Source of the DNA: Harmothoe impar
Taxonomy: Eukaryota > Annelida > Polychaeta > Phyllodocida > Polynoidae
Direction of reading: 5' to 3'
DNA: 64,000 nucleotides
NCBI GenBank assembly: GCA_947462335.1
Contig: OX381714.1
Coordinates: 22,974,618 to 23,038,617, forward strand
Shown piece after piece: positions 23,821 through 34,439 of this stretch. Both the position numbers and the translations under genes were made by a program. The notes under the pieces were generated by a model. The model ran no database searches. It saw only the letters and a program-made list of their open reading frames with translations, and had not been told where the DNA came from. The first letter of the stretch is position 1. Each line of letters opens with the position of its first letter.

Positions 23821-24044
23821 TGATGTGCCAACATGTCATGCCCTGATAGGCTAGAGATTGGTGGACATGGATGACATGCCATGCAATTAGCCCTTTAAGG
23901 TTGTACTATTGGTTATTATATAATTATATGATGCTTGACTGCAGTCCTTCGCCGGTCTACTCAGTGCAGCTGCGTGCACACATTATGTCAACCCTTCATG
24001 ACCCCATAGGATCGGCATGATGCATGATGAATGAGACCTTTGCG

Positions 24045-24200
24045 AATGTACTTTTTTTACACTTGGGGGGAGGGGTCCTCTCTGTATGACGTCATATTTT
24101 GAGGGGGGTCAAGGGTTGCATGATGAAACATGACGAGGGGGGGAGGGGGGGTCAAAAATGGTCCAAAAAAGCATGACGTCATTTATGGACGGCCCCCTGC
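24045..24200. mobile_element. Partial TIR element (TGACGTCATTTATGGACGGCCCC end)
   Basis: Runs of G with GACGTCAT words, ending CATGACGTCATTTATGGACG and CCCC. The matching opposite end is not clear, so this is probably a truncated copy. It is similar in design to 11670-12827. Confidence 0.45.
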
Positions 24201-24810
24201 CTAAGGATTTACCGTCTGATCTAGCTCACCCCATGATTATGCTTGTCATATATTAATTATTATAAATACAAATACTTTGTTATAGTAGCCATACATAACA
24301 TCCAACAAAACTGATAGCTCATTGTGCGCTTTGTATTACCTCTGCTAGGACCATGACGGCATTAGTTGTGTATATATTATGATATATCAAAAATATGTTT
24401 TGAGTTTTACTTTATCGAGTTTTCTAGCCATTCCTGTGTGATATCATGGTTGGATTCCTGCCCATGTCAACCTTTCTTTTTCATTTTTCTGGCCAATATT
24501 GGTCATTCTGTTTCTGAGAAAGATTCTCATCCAACATACGAAAAACTGGGTTGGAACCCACCTCTATGCAGTTTAGGTAAACTACATTTAATGTAGGTGG
24601 GCAGGTTGGGGTTATTCTGGGGCAACTTACATCCTCCGATGCCTTAAAACCCCCTGTTACCTACCATTCTGAACACGTCCACTGTGACATTTTCTCTGCA
24701 TCTGACAGGTAGGCTTCCTTAAATACGGCACTAGCACATTAGGTTATGGGGGCTGCCATCTTGACTCAAGCAATGTTAGGGACTCCAGAGTAAAATAATT
24801 CAAACTGTGA

Positions 24811-24890
24811 GAGGTGGACTGACCAAGGAGCGAACTCACAACCCCTGTGTCAGAGTTCTGTGTTGATATCATTACGCCACTGAGGCAGGG
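24811..24890 (-). repeat. tRNA-derived SINE head
   Basis: On the minus strand CAGTGGCGTAATGATATC is followed by TTGTGAGTTCGCTCCTT, giving A- and B-box-like words at tRNA spacing. It resembles the tRNA-Arg-like copy at 59170-59241 (shared GTGGCG.AATG and GTGAGTTC..TCCTT.GT). Confidence 0.5.
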
Positions 24891-26212
24891 TTATAGCTGG
24901 TTATACTGGGACCTACCTCTAGACTACCTTCTGATTTATTGATAATTACTTTCATTTCCAATTGCCCAAAACCATTGAATTATGCATGGGACCATATGTT
25001 GAAATAGATACCATTTTTGCAGAAAGGACCTGAATAATGTTTTAGGGAGGTTTTTTTAAAGGCAATACTTTTACCACCATTGCTCACAAAACATTGGATT
25101 TCTGGTTTAATCTTAGAGAACGGTTTTCATATTTCAAAATTCTATACTTTAAAAGATAGCTTAGGACCCTCTAATTTTCTTTCACTATTTGGTTCCAAAT
25201 GATAGAATATATTTTGGGAAAAAGTATCTATCAAGCAGATTCAAGATTCAAGACCAATTTCATAGAAAATGTTGCCTCTTTCTTTTCAATACACGATTCA
25301 GTGTTTTCTGGCGTATGATATTATCATGTCCATTCCTCTGAAACTTCAATTTAGATGATTGACCTTTTGGCGTTTTACCTTGCAGTCCTTCTCCCAACAC
25401 TGACTGTTACCTACCTACATCAATGCTGTTGCTGTTAGTGTGGTCTCATCTACTAATGGCCGCACCCAGTCCCCATATAGCACCGTGCACACTCATAACT
25501 ATAATTGACACACGAACACATACTACAAATACCCTCTGTCGGCCTAGGCCTGTATTGTCGTGATTCCTGGTTGCCGTCCTGACCAGTTAGTCGCCAAGGC
25601 TGCAATCAGGCATCATGATGGCATTAAAGCACTTTACGGCACATGCATTGGAATCAACCAAGAATGAGAATTGAGAATGAAAAATAGAAGGACCAAGAAG
25701 ATGCTTTAAGAAGTGAATAAGAGTTGAGTTGAGTTTGGTAATTTTTTATTTGGTCAAAGTTACTATACAAGTATAGTCTTTCAAACTAAGCCAAAATAGA
25801 TCGTCGACAACAGCACGTAAATCCTACAATAAGTGCATCGACAAATCCAACACGACAATATACAGCAGGTAGTAAGATTGAATCAGGGGTAGTAATCACA
25901 GTCTTGAGGCATAGAGCCAATACCATATCCGTCCTGTACAACTGTAGCCAACATCAAGAGATACAGTCAGCAGAATGCAGTTATACACAATACATACATT
26001 TCTAAGTCCATCGCAATAAATCAATCATTCAAACGCAGTAAATCGCAGTAAATCGCAGCGTATACTATTCAGTATAATTCTAGTGTTGGTAATAACAACC
26101 AAGTCGTTGAAGAACAACAATAAATTAGCAATAAGATACCAGATAATAAATTCCATCATATCATCGTAATTTCACAGTCACATAGTAACACTACAAATAT
26201 TGGAATTAGGTA

Positions 26213-29062
26213 CTATTCCATTATCTTCGATGCAAACGCAGCAAAAGTCTCTAGTCTTTGCACCTCAGGAAGCAGCTCATTCCATGCTAGGAAGCCACGG
26301 TACTTAGGGCTTTTACGGTACTGCTCACCTCTAGGTCGCTGTACTTTCAATTTTACGTTAACATTACCTCGTAATGTGCGTACCGGTACAACAGTGTTAT
26401 CACTATTTCTAGAGATTCTATACATGCGACATAGTAGGTTTTCAGTCCTCCTGCGCTTCAAGAACTTACAGCAACATCTAACATGCAGATCAATTCTAGA
26501 TATATCCCTAGGATTCCAAATATGCGCACATGCTCGTAGGCAGTGATTTTGGATAGTCTGCACCTCAGCTACCAGAGTATCCGGACCACTGTCCAATATC
26601 AGACTACCATATTCCAGCACGGGCAGTACCATTGTCTTATATAACAGGAGTGCCAGGTCTTCATCCATATACTTACATAGATTTCTCAAGTAAGTTAGCT
26701 TAGTATGACCAGACGATACTAACCTAACACACTGATCTTTGAAACTCAGAGTCGAGTCCAGAACAACACCCAAATAATTGAAGTTATTTACTGTCTCCAA
26801 CCGGCTTCCTTTAAGCATAATTGGATATTCACTGAAGTCAAGCATACAGCGCTCACCATGGCACCAGAGAATTTTAGTCTTTTCACTGTTGACTGTCAGT
26901 CTATACCTGTCACACCAGGTTCCAATAGCATTCAAGTCATCCTGTATCATGTCCTTAGCCAGTGCGGGGTCCCGGTTGCCTACCACCAATGCAAGGTCAT
27001 CAGCGTAAAGATAATGCCTCCCATTTGTAATCTCTCCAACCACACTATTTATATAAATTATAAACAATAAGGGACCCAGCACTGACCCTTGTGGAACGCC
27101 ACAGGTAATTTCTTTAGTAGTAGATTGCAGTCCTCCAACAACAGTGATCTGACTCCTTTCATATAAGTACGATCGGAACCATGACACAACGGAGTTGGAG
27201 CACCCAATTTTCTTCAACTCAGAAAGCAGTAATGAATGGTTTACCGTGTCAAATGCCTTCCTGAGATCCAGGAAGGCCACAGCAACATATTCATCCCTGT
27301 TTCTACTTTCATACATGTCCTGGACTAATCCATAAACCGCATCAGTGGTAGACCTACCGGGCATGAAGCCAAACTGGTTTTCATCTATAATTTTGTGTGC
27401 TAACAAGTAGCACATTAACTGTCGATGTATAGCCCTCTCAAGTATTTTTGAAAAAATATTGAGTTGGCTTACTGGTCGCCAGTTTGTAACTTTACTCAAG
27501 TCACCAGTTTTCGGTATAGGTGAAACACTAGCTAGTTTTAAGTCGTCCGGAAAAGTACATCTTGCGATAGATCCATTCACTAGAGCCATGACAACAACTG
27601 GTTTAGCCAAGAGTACATCTTTAATCACACCAGCTCTAACATGTTTGATGCATGCAGACTTAGTGCCATTAATATGTTTAATAATCTTCAAACTCTCGTC
27701 CAGGTCAATCTCAAGTAGAGTGAACGGAGGTCTATCAGGGTTCACATTCACCAGATCCATCTCCAGCAAACCTATGGGGGAGAAGGCATTGGCCAATGTC
27801 TCGCCGATACTGCTATAGTAATCATTGACATAGTTAGGCTGATCAGATGTTGCAACCTCATCACCATTGTCCAATTTTAACTTCATAGTCACAACCTTCT
27901 TAGGCCCCTTCCACACGCAGTTAACCTCCGACCAGAATCTTCTCGGGTCATCCTTATACATGGTTAGTTTCTCCCTAATATTAGCCCTCCTGTTTTTTAA
28001 CAGGAGCGCCAATATGTGTCGCTCAATACTCTTGACTTTCGGCAAAAATCGGTTTAGTGTCCCACTCTTAACCTTCCTAGATTTTCGTAAGAAACTCCTC
28101 TTTTTCTTAATTAACATTAACACCTGAGGTGTAAAACCATCGAGCTGAGTAATATTAACTTTGAAAGTTTTGATTGGATGGTGACTATCAAGGTAACCAA
28201 TTATCTTCTCGGTTGTCGTGTTTACTAGAGTACCCGGGTCTACTAGACCTTCAGTTTGCCAGTCAGTATTGTTAACAAAAGCAGAGACACTAGCCTTATC
28301 ATATTCCTTATAACTACGTCCAGTTACTTCCCTGTAAGATACTTCATGGACTACCCTTTGTTGTTTCCTGACAACATACACCGGTGCGTGATCGCCATTT
28401 AAATCATTAACGACGCCAAATTCATTTGTATGAATGCAATTGGTATACATGTGATCGATAGTTGACTTTCCGTGAGGGTGATAGTAAGTAGGCTTGGTAT
28501 TGAGGTATTTCAAATTAGTTTCCCTTAAAAACTCAAACATACGTTTACACTTTGGATTGTTTCTTGCCCTGGAATTAACATTTAAATCACCCATGATCCA
28601 AACCTCACGGTTGGTCATCATTGGCAACTTAACTAACTCCTCCAGCTTGGTATAACATCTGTTGACATTACCCCTCGGTGGCTTATAAACAGTTATAATA
28701 ACCCTAAATTTATGCCCAGGAAATTTAGTCAGTATACCAATACATTCCATATCGCCGTTCACGAAGGTCAGATCATTCACAACCTCAGTGAAAGGGACAT
28801 ATCGCTCAGGAACGTAACAAGCAACGCCCCCACTTTTCCTCAGTGCATTAAGTCGATCCATACGGAATAATCTCATACCAGGAAGATCAATTTCCCAATC
28901 ACGGTCACATGCATTTAACCAGGACTCCGTGATACTAATATGGTCACAGTCGAGATTCAATTTCCGTAGCTTGTTTATCTTATCTTTTAAACTTTGAGTA
29001 TTCATACATAAGAGACGTAACCCCTTCGATTGACACAGCTGATCATAACTATAATATGCCAT
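26213..29062 (-). CDS. LINE ORF2: APE endonuclease and reverse transcriptase
   Basis: 949 codons from a real ATG (29062). The N-terminal ~230 residues are an exonuclease/endonuclease/phosphatase-type domain, with N in CMNTQSLKDK, E in TESWLNACD, Y in TVYKPPRG, D and N in IMGDLNVNSR, STIDHMYTN, and DH in NGDHAPVY. The reverse transcriptase occupies about 480-760: SPIPKTGDLSKVTNWRPVS, NQFGFMPGRSTTDAV, AFLDLRKAFDTVNH, GVPQGSVLGPLLF and the catalytic YADD in HYLYADDLALV (about residue 687). The C-terminal ~180 residues are Cys/His/Arg-rich without a clear RNase H. It nicks target DNA and reverse-transcribes the element RNA. There are no stops or frameshifts. Confidence 0.92.
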   Translation of the reverse strand: MAYYSYDQLCQSKGLRLLCMNTQSLKDKINKLRKLNLDCDHISITESWLNACDRDWEIDLPGMRLFRMDRLNALRKSGGVACYVPERYVPFTEVVNDLTFVNGDMECIGILTKFPGHKFRVIITVYKPPRGNVNRCYTKLEELVKLPMMTNREVWIMGDLNVNSRARNNPKCKRMFEFLRETNLKYLNTKPTYYHPHGKSTIDHMYTNCIHTNEFGVVNDLNGDHAPVYVVRKQQRVVHEVSYREVTGRSYKEYDKASVSAFVNNTDWQTEGLVDPGTLVNTTTEKIIGYLDSHHPIKTFKVNITQLDGFTPQVLMLIKKKRSFLRKSRKVKSGTLNRFLPKVKSIERHILALLLKNRRANIREKLTMYKDDPRRFWSEVNCVWKGPKKVVTMKLKLDNGDEVATSDQPNYVNDYYSSIGETLANAFSPIGLLEMDLVNVNPDRPPFTLLEIDLDESLKIIKHINGTKSACIKHVRAGVIKDVLLAKPVVVMALVNGSIARCTFPDDLKLASVSPIPKTGDLSKVTNWRPVSQLNIFSKILERAIHRQLMCYLLAHKIIDENQFGFMPGRSTTDAVYGLVQDMYESRNRDEYVAVAFLDLRKAFDTVNHSLLLSELKKIGCSNSVVSWFRSYLYERSQITVVGGLQSTTKEITCGVPQGSVLGPLLFIIYINSVVGEITNGRHYLYADDLALVVGNRDPALAKDMIQDDLNAIGTWCDRYRLTVNSEKTKILWCHGERCMLDFSEYPIMLKGSRLETVNNFNYLGVVLDSTLSFKDQCVRLVSSGHTKLTYLRNLCKYMDEDLALLLYKTMVLPVLEYGSLILDSGPDTLVAEVQTIQNHCLRACAHIWNPRDISRIDLHVRCCCKFLKRRRTENLLCRMYRISRNSDNTVVPVRTLRGNVNVKLKVQRPRGEQYRKSPKYRGFLAWNELLPEVQRLETFAAFASKIME

Positions 29063-29896
29063 ATTGGAATTTCATGCCCCAACCGTATCTACCATATCCA
29101 TCTGATTCACCTGCGGACGTACAATTCACAAAAACAATAAACAGTGCAAACATAAAGTAAACCAGCGCTATAATATAGGGCATGGAGTAAAGAGTATCAA
29201 AATGTACATTCATGTTGCTACCCTATGAGTGAAGTTATGCTGACATAGAATTCAACGAATTATGACATCATACTGGACGTCAATCAGATCTACTATGACA
29301 GAACATTAACAATGTTAGAGGTTGGACCAACAAAACAGGGTCAACTTATGTATACGGTAGTACCGGTAGTTGCGCTCGCTTGAATCAATAAACACTGTGG
29401 TCCCCACAATCACAATATAAATTACTTCTTCTGCCCACACTAAATTGCGAATCATTTCTAAGTTATACAAGCACACAGGAAAGGTAACAGTCACAGAAAT
29501 AGTATGTCTCTGAAAATGTCACACGCAGAATTTTGAGTATGATCAATATAAATACATTTACTTTACTTCCGTTGTAGAATACAGCGTGTATGCACTTACA
29601 GTACAGTCCAGTCAATTCTATGACATAATTTCTCACAATATCCATATACAAATGCCATTGGAGCACAGAAACAACAAATGCAGTACTTTTTCAGTCTAAC
29701 CAAGCTATAAGAATACGAGTTTAATAAGGCAACACCGAAACACAATAAGTTCATTTAGTTTACGGATATGAATTAATTCAGTCAATTAATTAATAAATTC
29801 AGAGAATTTGTATATTTAATCCAGGGCCTAAACCGACAATTTAAGCGGCTGCGTTAACATTTACTATTTTGTTGTCTTAAGGACTCATACACATTA
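29063..29896 (-). other. Gap between small ORF and ORF2 of the LINE
   Basis: 834 bases without a convincing frame separate the SGNH-like ORF from ORF2, far more than in typical CR1-type LINEs. It is AT-rich. It may hold an eroded reading frame, an insertion or an element needed to translate ORF2; nothing in the sequence decides this. Confidence 0.5.
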
Positions 29897-30532
29897 TCAC
29901 TTGTCATCAGTGGCATCAACAATCCAGGTCGCTATTTTACGCTGCATATCAGACAGTGGTGATACACCATCATGCAGATTATAGTACTTATTTCCCCAAC
30001 CGGTAAATGAGTGGTAACCATGGCAAAACAAATCAGTCTGAGGTGTTGCTACCCCGCTGTCGTAGTTGAGATCTGCAATCTTGATATTCACACACTTTAC
30101 TATCTCTTCGCTCAGTAGTTGCTGTGGATGATGGCGGCGAAATAACTTGTTGGCGGCTAGGAAATCAATACCATAGAAAGCACATAGTTGAATCTTTACG
30201 TCATTGTCCGTTTCCCAGCAACTGGTCACTAAGTCACTATAGGCCCTACTCATCCTGACTGAGGTTTCACGCACATCAGCACATCTCAGTTCATATTTAC
30301 CAGAGTTGATATCATGGTGTATCATGTCGTGCAGGCCAGCTATAACCACAACAGTGTCAATCATACCCGATTCATAACTGCGCAGCTTTTCCAATACACA
30401 TTGGTTCACTTCATGTATGTCAGCGCCGGGCAGACAAGTCACGGTGTTTAGGCGCTTTAATCTAGGTCTTAGTTCGTAATCCAGCCAACGTACTCTCTCA
30501 TCACCGACCACATCAATATCACCCGTATTCAT
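29897..30532 (-). CDS. LINE accessory ORF: SGNH-hydrolase-like protein
   Basis: 211 codons, ATG at 30532, 37 bp after the ORF1 stop. The layout fits a small SGNH/GDSL-type hydrolase: block I at VVGDERVRWL (residues ~9-18) followed by PGADIHEV, block III at VVIAGLHDMIH (GxND-like), and a C-terminal LHDGVSPLSDMQRKIATWI where SGNH enzymes carry the Asp/His pair (DGVH). The normal GDS nucleophile serine is Glu here (GAT GAG), and the His of DGVH is Ser. If the alignment is right the protein is probably not an active esterase and may bind a ligand instead. Esterase-like ORF1 domains are known from CR1-type LINEs; here it is a separate frame. The family assignment is moderate. Confidence 0.6.
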   Translation of the reverse strand: MNTGDIDVVGDERVRWLDYELRPRLKRLNTVTCLPGADIHEVNQCVLEKLRSYESGMIDTVVVIAGLHDMIHHDINSGKYELRCADVRETSVRMSRAYSDLVTSCWETDNDVKIQLCAFYGIDFLAANKLFRRHHPQQLLSEEIVKCVNIKIADLNYDSGVATPQTDLFCHGYHSFTGWGNKYYNLHDGVSPLSDMQRKIATWIVDATDDK

Positions 30533-30569
30533 ATCGACAGGTAGTAGTGGTGTAACACAATCACATAGA

Positions 30570-32918
30570 TTACAACACCTTGTTTAGTAGACTTTCAATC
30601 GACGTGTCTTGTTCGTTGGTATCAACAGCCACCATTGTAGAACTGCCACTCTCGTCCAAGGTCTCGTCATTCGCGCGATCGGCTGCTACACTCTCCAAGC
30701 GTTTCGTGTTGCGCTCCGGGCTGAGTGCACGCGGCTTTCCCGCCACGATTGGCGCCGGTTGTGATCCGTTCAGCTGAGTGCGTATAGACACTAGTATCTT
30801 ACCGAGCATATTCGCCCCCTTGTATGTGCCCTCATGATAAACCTTGGCGTCATATCTGGCCTGACCCCCCCAGTATGGATGGGTCGTTGACTCAATTAAA
30901 AGAATGTCGCCAGTATCAATTAGTGCCTGCCTTTTCTCAGGATTTTGTACAAACTTTTTTAAGTTACTGATTTTCATGGCACCGAGCTCATTTGTTTCCC
31001 ACTCTGTGTTAGACTTGCACCCGTCCGCAGCCCTTTTTGCCTCTAATCCGGTAGTGGAAGCAAGTACTTTGGATAGACGTTCTTCATCATTGTTAGTCTT
31101 ACACTTGAGGTACTGGAACATCTGCTCGCTTGAGTGGAATTTCTCATCATCATGCTTAATATGGCACGGGTGGAAGTTGCTTAGGAACGACTTAGCTCCA
31201 TTGAATATTAAGCCTGACTTAGTTCTCTTCATATTAAGGCTACCACTCATGGCCGTTCTGGTGGCAATCTCAATTCTCTCACGTATTGACTTATTCTGGC
31301 TGCGAGTTCTTTTAGACGAGCCTTCCTTTGATAGCGAGCTTGTTGACGGTCGCGATGTATTTTTCGGTAGCTTCCCTTTCAATCCGCCAGGTGACGCTCC
31401 ATTTATCTCTTCAGCAGTGGAACATTTGTTACCGTCAACTCCGCTAGGTGGCGCACCAGTGTATTTCTTTTCATTTTGGCGCCTTGACTTCTCAAACTCC
31501 GCTATTTTCTGTAGCGGTAGTAGAGGAGCATTGGGATCGGTGTCTCTCCAGTTGGCAGAGTCAGAATTACCACCTGAGGATTGATGCCTGCCCTTATTGT
31601 CACGGCGCCCAGGTATTCCACTACTGTGTTTATCAAATTCATGATACCTCCTGTCTCTACCTGGACGTCTCGAATCCTCGGAATGACGGCTCTCATGATC
31701 ACTGTTCCTCCAGTGTCTATCGGCATTACCACTGCTTCCATTATAGGGATATCTCCTATTTTCACCCCTGCTGTCATCACGGTATTGGTCACTATTCTCA
31801 CGGTTACCTCTGTACTCCTGACGTTCATCCCTTCTGTACTGGTTCCTGTCTCTTTCCCTGGGATGTGCTCCATCTCGAAGTAGGTCACGGCTTCTCTCCC
31901 CCTCCAGTAGCTGGCCTCTTTGATCATCCCCACCAGATCTTCCGGGTTGTAGGCCACTAGGCTTATAATGGTTAGGTATACTGTTAAAGTTGAACCCATC
32001 GTATTCTTCGCCGTCAATCACTACACGAGTACCACGTATGTAAGCTTCACATCCCTCCAGGGTGTTACAGTGGTTTCTGACCTTACGTAATAGGCCTTTT
32101 ACTCTACGGACAGCAGGTTCTTCGTCAGGGTTTACATACACATATTTATAACCAGATCTACCTGCAAGATCTCTCTTATTTCTGATGCACTCGTCCCTCC
32201 TCCAGGCAGTGTTGAAACATACCAGTAAAGGCCTAGTACCTTGCTGGTCACCTGAGAGTAGATTCATACGACGTACATACTTGATCTCGTGCTGTCTTAT
32301 GTCCATTCCAAGATCATACAGGACCTGCATAGTCTGTGCATAAGGATCATCCCCTTCCTCCTCCTCCAGCCCGTCAATAAACACATTCAGGCGTCTTGGG
32401 GAGTGAAAACGATCACTGTTTCCCCCTTGTGCACCATGCTCATAAGGGCGGGAGTTGTAATTAATCCTCTCATCACTTCTGACTCTGCGCAGGTCCGACT
32501 GGTTCTTGGTTACCAACTCTTTCAGCCTAGCAACCTCACGACGCGTCTCAACATTAATTTTATCAAATTTAATTTCAACACGCTCAATGTTTTGGGACTG
32601 CTCTTTGTGATTATTACTAATGATAGTGTGCACATCACGAATGTCTTTGGAAAGTTTTTCATTCCCTTTTTCCATTATGAGTCTCAGATCATTAAAGCCC
32701 TTCTCAACATCAAAGCCCTCATTGCTTGCACTATTAGATGCCTTCAAGTTGGGAGTGCTATGTGAAAACTCACCAAGACGTCTATGTCTTTCTCGATCCA
32801 TATACTGGCGTTTCTGTTGGGGACGGGTGTCAGTCCCAGGTGACTTCTCCTCGCTAGAGTGCCGAGGGCGCTTTCTGTCCGCCGACGTGGTACCTTGGTC
32901 GTCATAAAAACGGCCCAC
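30570..32918 (-). CDS. LINE ORF1: coiled coil, RRM-like domain and C-terminal NADAR
   Basis: The open frame has 782 codons. Its first codon in the frame is GTG (32918); the first ATG is at 32801 (residue 40, YMDRERH), the likelier start. Residues ~75-155 are heptad-rich coiled coil. Residues ~173-310 (RRLNVFIDGLEEEEGDD ... RPLLVCFNTAWRRDE ... KYVYVNPDEEP) fit the RRM-like LINE ORF1 fold. Residues ~320-560 are Arg/Asp/Gly/Ser-rich and probably disordered. Residues ~567-713 form a NADAR (YbiA-like) domain: FLSNFHPCHI, FHSSEQMFQYLKC, AKRAADG, EWETNELGAMKISNLKKF, LLIESTTHPYWGGQ and GANMLGKILVSIR. NADAR proteins act on NAD/ADP-ribose-linked substrates. Here it is fused to an RNA-binding chaperone-like protein of a retroelement, so it would act in the ribonucleoprotein particle (inference). 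Confidence 0.85.
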   Translation of the reverse strand: MGRFYDDQGTTSADRKRPRHSSEEKSPGTDTRPQQKRQYMDRERHRRLGEFSHSTPNLKASNSASNEGFDVEKGFNDLRLIMEKGNEKLSKDIRDVHTIISNNHKEQSQNIERVEIKFDKINVETRREVARLKELVTKNQSDLRRVRSDERINYNSRPYEHGAQGGNSDRFHSPRRLNVFIDGLEEEEGDDPYAQTMQVLYDLGMDIRQHEIKYVRRMNLLSGDQQGTRPLLVCFNTAWRRDECIRNKRDLAGRSGYKYVYVNPDEEPAVRRVKGLLRKVRNHCNTLEGCEAYIRGTRVVIDGEEYDGFNFNSIPNHYKPSGLQPGRSGGDDQRGQLLEGERSRDLLRDGAHPRERDRNQYRRDERQEYRGNRENSDQYRDDSRGENRRYPYNGSSGNADRHWRNSDHESRHSEDSRRPGRDRRYHEFDKHSSGIPGRRDNKGRHQSSGGNSDSANWRDTDPNAPLLPLQKIAEFEKSRRQNEKKYTGAPPSGVDGNKCSTAEEINGASPGGLKGKLPKNTSRPSTSSLSKEGSSKRTRSQNKSIRERIEIATRTAMSGSLNMKRTKSGLIFNGAKSFLSNFHPCHIKHDDEKFHSSEQMFQYLKCKTNNDEERLSKVLASTTGLEAKRAADGCKSNTEWETNELGAMKISNLKKFVQNPEKRQALIDTGDILLIESTTHPYWGGQARYDAKVYHEGTYKGANMLGKILVSIRTQLNGSQPAPIVAGKPRALSPERNTKRLESVAADRANDETLDESGSSTMVAVDTNEQDTSIESLLNKVL

Positions 32919-33099
32919 TTTGGGCCAGTTTGCGTCCTCAGGTGATGTAAGAGTGCTACACTATAAAGGGACGCTGCCATGCACAGAAGGTAAAAATATA
33001 GGAACTCGCTTGTGAAGCGTTAGGGGGGTGGTGCACATTTCTTTAAAGGTGTAGAGCTGTTACGTGAGCTACATGACTTTAAATGATAACGTTAAACCA

Positions 33100-33975
33100 A
33101 CTCATCCTTTGCTGTTGGAATGAAATAAAAGTGACATCATATAATTATTTTTGAGTTTGTAAACGTGTATTAATTTCATAAGATGATTTTCAAAATACAA
33201 CAGTCATCAGACACAGAGTAGGTGTCTCCGTACATGTCTGAACGTCCGTGTCCGATACCCTGTTATAAGTTGCATACAGTTACCAAAGTAGACCAATTAA
33301 GTATTAGATATGATATACAATTTACAAATATATGTATGGAGGTAATTACCAACCGAATGAACTGGGACTCTGCTTTCATGTACCAAAACAGAATGGCAGA
33401 GTGACCAGGTCGACAGGCACTGGTTTACTGTCCTATCCACCTACTATTAAATGGGGTTATAGAAGAAGCCCCTCTACCCAGGTATTGACTTATGGAATAA
33501 CATGAATGTATCTTGTCGACTGGCCAATTCTAAAGACATCTTTTGGGCTAAGGCACTAACTAAACTTAGGGAACTCTACCTGCTAAAGATGAAGCGCTAG
33601 AGTCACCCTCTACTGCATACACCATGTATTACATAATGCCATTAGAGCTAACCGTAGAGCTCATGGTATTATGCCAAGTACCCTGTATTATTATGGATAG
33701 TCAACATACTGTTTATTTAATTGTGATGATGATAAATCACTGTGACAAATATTTATATGATTTAACGAAAGCCGGATACAAGATCTCCGATTAACCTGTA
33801 TGTTAATTGTAAGATGGTCCTTGTATTGTGAGCATATGCTGATGAGACTGTAAATGAACATCGATTACTGCCATGCACTCCTGTAACATCTGATCATGCT
33901 TCTCATCTTTTGAAATGTATACTGTATTTTGAAAATCACTCGGTGAATAAAATACTTTATAAATTCAAAAAAAAA
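33100..33975 (+). repeat. Possible retrocopy 3' end (AATAAA plus A-tail)
   Basis: CGGTGAATAAAATACTTTAT is followed 14 bp later by A9 (33967-33975), the signature of a reverse-transcribed 3' end. Upstream there is no coding frame of note, so it may be a SINE, a LINE 3' end or a retrocopy of a UTR. The left limit is uncertain. Confidence 0.35.
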
Positions 33976-34235
33976 TACATGTACGGGTGTTTAAAGGGCT
34001 GCACGAGAATGGGGGTTTAAGTGTAACTTAAACTCCAATATATCTTATGTAAATCTCTGGTTGCAACCAATATTATGGAGTTTAATGATCCCTGTCAACC
34101 TCGGGTTGGATGGGATTTAAAGGAAATGTTTTTCTCTTAAAGGTACGCTTGCATGGGCTTTAACCTACTTAATACTCCAGGACAACCTCAGTAACATTTC
34201 ACTTAAATCTTAATATCATACCTAAGTTGTCATGG

Positions 34236-34372
34236 AATTAAACCCCAGTACATTCCATGACAACTTCCCTACCCAAGTAGTCGAGGTATTAAGCTCCAGT
34301 ATATTCCATAAAAACCTTCCCACCCAAGTAGTCAAAGTATTAAGCTCCACTATATTCCATGACAACTTCAAG
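34236..34372 (+). repeat. ~58-bp tandem repeat, about three copies
   Basis: Units of the type 'ATTAARCYCCAGTATATTCCATGACAACTTCC.ACCCAAGTAGTC' begin near 34236, 34290 and 34350, with small differences. Noncoding. Confidence 0.5.
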
Positions 34373-34439
34373 ACCTAGGTTTCTATGAGGTATACTGAGG
34401 TTGGATGGGGTTGTCATGAGAAATAAGTAGGACCCTCGG

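Larger units (their letters stand above)
25730..32985 (-). mobile_element. LINE retrotransposon, three ORFs, with NADAR domain
   Basis: A minus-strand non-LTR retrotransposon. In order 5' to 3': ORF1 (32918-30570), a small SGNH-like ORF (30532-29897), 834 bp with no sizeable frame, ORF2 with APE endonuclease and reverse transcriptase (29062-26213), then about 480 bp of 3' UTR. The 3' end has AATAAA (plus-strand TTTATT at about 25746) and a short tail of CAACT repeats at about 25728-25741, in the style of CR1/L2-like LINEs with microsatellite tails. The 5' end is estimated from where the reading frame stops. No target-site duplication was found by eye. The ORFs are uninterrupted, so the copy may be young. 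Clade placement (CR1/L2-like) is inference from ORF layout and motifs. Confidence 0.8.

Noticed and set aside
31448..32017. Long overlapping frames on both strands inside LINE ORF1
   Set aside because: Shadows of the Arg/Asp/Gly-rich low-complexity part of ORF1.
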